Shown: positions 61,475 to 64,000 of the stretch, one piece after another
How the letters are laid out: every line of letters begins with the position of its first letter
Numbering within the stretch: position 1 is the stretch's first letter
Source: DASQZK01 sp963732905
Lineage (GTDB): Bacteria > Bacteroidota > Bacteroidia > Bacteroidales > GCA-2748055
NCBI GenBank assembly: GCA_963732905.1
Contig: CAVTBM010000012.1
Span: 490,241-554,240 of the forward strand
Reading direction: 5' to 3'
DNA length: 64,000 nt
Notes under the pieces: model-generated
Seen by the model: the letters and a program-made list of their open reading frames with translations, nothing else
Told to the model about the DNA's origin: nothing
Database searches by the model: none
Translations under genes and position numbers: made by a program

Positions 61475-62910
61475 AAGATGAAAACATAGACAATGTGGTG
61501 GTCACCCTTCACCTTCAGAAGGGCTGGTCTATCCGAAGGATATCCCGTGAGTTGTGTATCTCGCGTAATCGCATACACCGTGTGCTGGTATCAAACTCGG
61601 CCAAACGTGATACCACCCCCGAGGGTGAAATACCCCTGAAAAAGAAACGTCTCAGCAAGCTGGATCCCTATAAGGAATTTATTACCGACGTTTTGGACAA
61701 ATACAGTAAAATCAAGGGACAGCGGGTCTATGAGCTGCTAAAGGAAAAGGGATATGAGGGAGGGATCACCATCGTTCGTGAATATCTTAAAAGCCTCCGT
61801 GGGGTGGGTCCAAAAGCACCGGTCAGGATGGTGGAAACGGACCCGGGTCAGCTGGCTGCCCACGACTGGAGTGATTACAATATCACCTTTACCTTAACGG
61901 GCAAAACCGAGCAGGTAACCTTTTTCAGCTACATCCTTTGTTACTCACGCCGGCAGTACATTGCCGTGGTGGATGATAAAAAGCAACAGACGCTTTTTCG
62001 TGAGCTTATAGCCGCTTTTATCTACATGGACGGCGTACCACGTGAAGTCAGGAGTGATAATCAAAAGGCATGCGTGGAGCGCTGGGAGCCGGGCAGTCCG
62101 GTCTTCAACCGCAAGTACCTGACCTTCGCCACCTGGTACAGGTTCACTCCAAAAACGATCACCCCACGCCATCCGCAGGAAAACCTGAAGGTGGAACGGA
62201 CGTTTTGGTATCTGGAACAGAATTTTCTCAACGGCCGTGAGTTCAAAGACCGGGAAGATCTGAAAAGACAGTTGGCATTATGGCTTGAGCGGGTAAACGA
62301 TCTGCGCATCCATGGCACCACAAAGAAAAGGCCCATTGATATGTACATCCAGGAGCAACCCTACCTGCAGGCGCTGCCGGCAAATCATTTTGACACCTCC
62401 TTGCTAACGCATAAAGTAGTGAATCAGGAGTCGTGCATTTACTGGGAAGGTTACCAGTATGTGGTACCCGAAAAATACATGTTTGAGTCCTGCATGGTGC
62501 GTATTACCGATAAAGAGATGATCGTATACTCTCCCTCAGGTGAGCAGATCGCCTGTCATGCGCTGGCAGAAAAGGGCCATAAGGAACGTTACGTTGGTGA
62601 GCATAAGAGGACTTCTAAGAAATCTGATCTACCTATAGCCGATGTGATCTCCCGCCTTGAGAGCTTATCACCGGAGATGAGCGGGTATATCGATCAGATA
62701 AAGCGGCATAAACCCACATCATGGCGACATCATCTTAGAAGCCTTTTGGCCCTGAAAGTGAACTACCGGGTTGAAGATATCCTGGTAGCCGTACGCCGGG
62801 CCTGGCAATACAGGGTTTTTGAATCGGGCACTATCGAAAAGTTCCTGGAAAACAACTCAGAGCCTCGTTACAGTGTCAAGTTAACCTTTAAACCCAATAG
62901 GAATGAATAG
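61471..62910 (+). CDS. istA: IS21-family transposase IstA
   Basis: A 479-residue DDE transposase. An N-terminal HTH (GWSIRRISRELCISRNRIHR, about 18-37) precedes the RNase H-fold core. Catalytic residues are Asp132 (AAHDWSDYN), Asp196 (EVRSDNQKA) and Glu242 (ENLKVERTFWYLEQ, matching the KVE of IS21 enzymes). The C-terminal beta domain (CIYWEGYQYVVPEKYMFESC) is also typical. The enzyme appears intact. It overlaps the parB-like gene by four bases and istB by eight, so all are translated as one coupled operon. IstA binds the two repeat units at each end and cuts and joins DNA. Confidence 0.93.
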   Translation: MKDENIDNVVVTLHLQKGWSIRRISRELCISRNRIHRVLVSNSAKRDTTPEGEIPLKKKRLSKLDPYKEFITDVLDKYSKIKGQRVYELLKEKGYEGGITIVREYLKSLRGVGPKAPVRMVETDPGQLAAHDWSDYNITFTLTGKTEQVTFFSYILCYSRRQYIAVVDDKKQQTLFRELIAAFIYMDGVPREVRSDNQKACVERWEPGSPVFNRKYLTFATWYRFTPKTITPRHPQENLKVERTFWYLEQNFLNGREFKDREDLKRQLALWLERVNDLRIHGTTKKRPIDMYIQEQPYLQALPANHFDTSLLTHKVVNQESCIYWEGYQYVVPEKYMFESCMVRITDKEMIVYSPSGEQIACHALAEKGHKERYVGEHKRTSKKSDLPIADVISRLESLSPEMSGYIDQIKRHKPTSWRHHLRSLLALKVNYRVEDILVAVRRAWQYRVFESGTIEKFLENNSEPRYSVKLTFKPNRNE

Positions 62911-63733
62911 CAAAAATAAGAATCATGCCAGCCGACAGGCAGAGCAGTTCACCGGGAACTGTCGCTACCTCGGGCTGAAGCTCCTGGCCGAAGAGTACCA
63001 ACAGATGGTTGACCGGGCCAATGAAGACTCTCCGGGATACTATGAGTTTATCAGTAACATCATCCAGGTAGAAGCCTCGGCGAAGGAGCAAAGGCGCATT
63101 GAATACCTGATCAATAACAGCCGGCTGCCTCAACCAATGAAAATGCTGGCAGATTTTGATTTTGACTTCCAGAGCGGTCTGGACCGCCGCCTGATCATGG
63201 ACCTGGCCTCGCTTGAGTTCATACAGAGAAACCAGTCGATTCTTTTCACAAGCACAATGAATGGCGTGGGGAAAAGTCATATTGCCAGAAGTCTGGCATT
63301 GATAGCCTGTCAGAGGGGATATAAAACCTATTACACCACCTGCAGCGATCTGATCGTTGACCTGAATACAGGGGTGTATGAAAAAACCCTGGAGAAAAGG
63401 ATGAGGAAGTACACTAATCCGGATTTACTGGTGATCGATGAAATGGGCCACGACAGGCTGGAATTGCAGGTGGTCAAAGAAGCGCATCTGCTGTTTAAAG
63501 TGATCGACCATCGCTACAATGATAATAAATCTCTGATCTTCACAACTAACGTGGAGGAACAAGACTGGGCGGAGTTCCTGGGAGATCCCATCACCACATC
63601 AGCCATACTGGACCGGATCTTCCATCACTCGGTCATTGTAAGGATAAATGGACCAAGCTACCGGATGTACGAGAGTGAATTATTACAGAAACAGTATGCC
63701 GTAAAAAAACAGGAAACGTCAGAAGAAAAGTAA
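62903..63733 (+). CDS. istB: IS21-family ATPase helper IstB
   Basis: A 276-residue AAA+ ATPase that forms a DNA-wrapping decamer and directs IstA to targets. The N-terminal helical IstB domain covers about 20-100. Walker A is STMNGVGKSH (118-125) with the first Gly of GxxGxGKS replaced by Thr; Walker B is LLVIDEMG (about 175), followed by the sensor I Asn in LIFTTNVEEQDW and the arginine finger region AILDRIFHHSVIVRINGPSYR. The protein is otherwise complete. The start overlaps istA by eight bases. Confidence 0.92.
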   Translation: MNSKNKNHASRQAEQFTGNCRYLGLKLLAEEYQQMVDRANEDSPGYYEFISNIIQVEASAKEQRRIEYLINNSRLPQPMKMLADFDFDFQSGLDRRLIMDLASLEFIQRNQSILFTSTMNGVGKSHIARSLALIACQRGYKTYYTTCSDLIVDLNTGVYEKTLEKRMRKYTNPDLLVIDEMGHDRLELQVVKEAHLLFKVIDHRYNDNKSLIFTTNVEEQDWAEFLGDPITTSAILDRIFHHSVIVRINGPSYRMYESELLQKQYAVKKQETSEEK

Positions 63734-63760
63734 AATAAACCTGATATCTCTTTCCAAAGA

Positions 63761-63792
63761 AAAGGTGCTGACAATGGTTAGCACCTTTTTTA
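63761..63792 (+). terminator. Terminator of the transposon operon
   Basis: A perfect nine-base stem (AAAGGTGCT at 63761-63769, AGCACCTTT at 63780-63788), a ten-base loop and a run of T form a rho-independent terminator 27 bases past istB. It marks the end of the four-gene transcript. Confidence 0.88.
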
Positions 63793-63955
63793 GTGCAGTT
63801 ATAACGCTTACAATCTGACAGATAGCTAATAGAGTTTTGAAATCCTTACAGTAAAAAGTTGCTTGTTTTAACTTGAAAATCGAACATAAAAAAATCCACC
63901 GGAAAAAGGAAAAAAGCAGAGTTCTGAAATACTGAAATAATAAACAACGCAGAGG

Positions 63956-63993
63956 GGTGGTATCGTTTTTTCTTGTTTGGTGGTAACGTTTTA
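63956..63993. repeat. Right terminal inverted repeat of the IS21-like transposon
   Basis: Inner unit GGTGGTATCGTTTTTT (63956-63971) and outer unit GGTGGTAACGTTTTA (63979-63993) are the exact complements of the two left-end units with the same 7-base spacer. The last seven bases of the window, GTTCGGT, may be part of the repeat as well, since the left side has a similar CCGG block. The rest of the region from 63793 holds no gene. Confidence 0.9.
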
Positions 63994-64000
63994 GTTCGGT

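Larger units (their letters stand above)
59795..63993 (+). mobile_element. IS21-like transposon with zinc-finger and ParB-like genes
   Basis: A 4.2-kb element bounded by 38-base inverted ends of fixed design (an outer 15-base and an inner 16-base repeat, 7 bases apart). Cargo in order: a zinc-finger small protein (60008), a ParB-like protein (60485), istA (61471) and istB (62903), all on the plus strand with overlaps or tiny gaps, then a terminator at 63761. Usual IS21 elements have only istA and istB and are 2-2.5 kb. The outer end may extend a few bases further (ACCG on both sides), so the target duplication cannot be read because the window stops at 64000. Confidence 0.85.

Noticed and set aside
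60485..63733. ParB-like and IstB proteins considered as a plasmid partition pair
   Set aside because: IstB is a transposition ATPase with IS21 signatures, not a ParA; no replication gene is present.

Overview
The window is a piece of a Bacteroidota chromosome. Evidence: three secreted proteins end in type IX secretion (T9SS) sorting domains; there are PD40/TPR/OmpA envelope proteins; AMP nucleosidase, LysA and a long urocanase are of the forms usual in Bacteroidota; an alaS / M23 peptidase / MerR neighbourhood is present; and one gene has a putative promoter of the TTG...TAnnTTTG type. I see no rRNA, no CRISPR array and no replication origin. The gene content (GH30 hydrolase, CE2-like esterase, Gfo/Idh oxidoreductase with a sugar-phosphate isomerase, fasciclin adhesin) suggests a free-living or host-associated polysaccharide degrader, probably of the Bacteroidales type; the genus cannot be told from this sequence.

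Layout. 0.2-4.3 kb: a lipoprotein FAD:protein FMN transferase (ApbE), two small Cys-rich membrane proteins and a fused alpha/beta 2-oxoacid dehydrogenase E1. 4.5-8.1 kb: YqgE, then a tight minus-strand run of HAD phosphatase, rhomboid protease, holA and AMP nucleosidase. 8.2-17.9 kb: a lone HsdR-N nuclease-fold protein, a GNAT acetyltransferase, a SPOR protein and three related secreted TPR/PD40 proteins, one with an OmpA domain and one of 1363 residues with ten helical repeats and a C-terminal membrane anchor. 18.3-29.6 kb: a glycosyltransferase fused to a degenerate sugar-phosphate transferase, lysA, recR, a solute symporter, an acyl-CoA ligase, a ChaN-like protein and alaS. 29.7-36.7 kb: three tandem M23 peptidases, CapA, MerR, Nif3 and a zinc-ribbon coiled-coil protein. 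37-40 kb: a lemA-TPM-TPM-capA operon. 40-46 kb: hutU, a small lipoprotein, thioredoxin, a CoA-binding protein, an Nramp-like transporter and an AEC transporter. 46-57 kb: secreted and carbohydrate-active genes.

57.2-64 kb is the accessory, mobile part. It starts with a tandemly duplicated tRNA-Cys preceded by a broken tRNA-Cys copy. Next comes an IS630-family element whose transposase needs a -1 frameshift, then a 5'-truncated Fic gene. The Fic fragment is cut at the left end of a 4.2-kb IS21-like transposon that reaches the end of the window. This transposon is the most notable system here. Between its terminal inverted repeats it carries, besides istA and istB, a zinc-finger small protein and a ParB-like (CTPase fold plus HTH) protein. 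All four genes form one overlapping operon closed by a terminator. Three 19-bp direct repeats lie about 80 bp apart just before and over the start of the parB-like gene and look like iterons or operator sites. I infer that the ParB-like protein takes part in transposition control, transpososome assembly or target choice.
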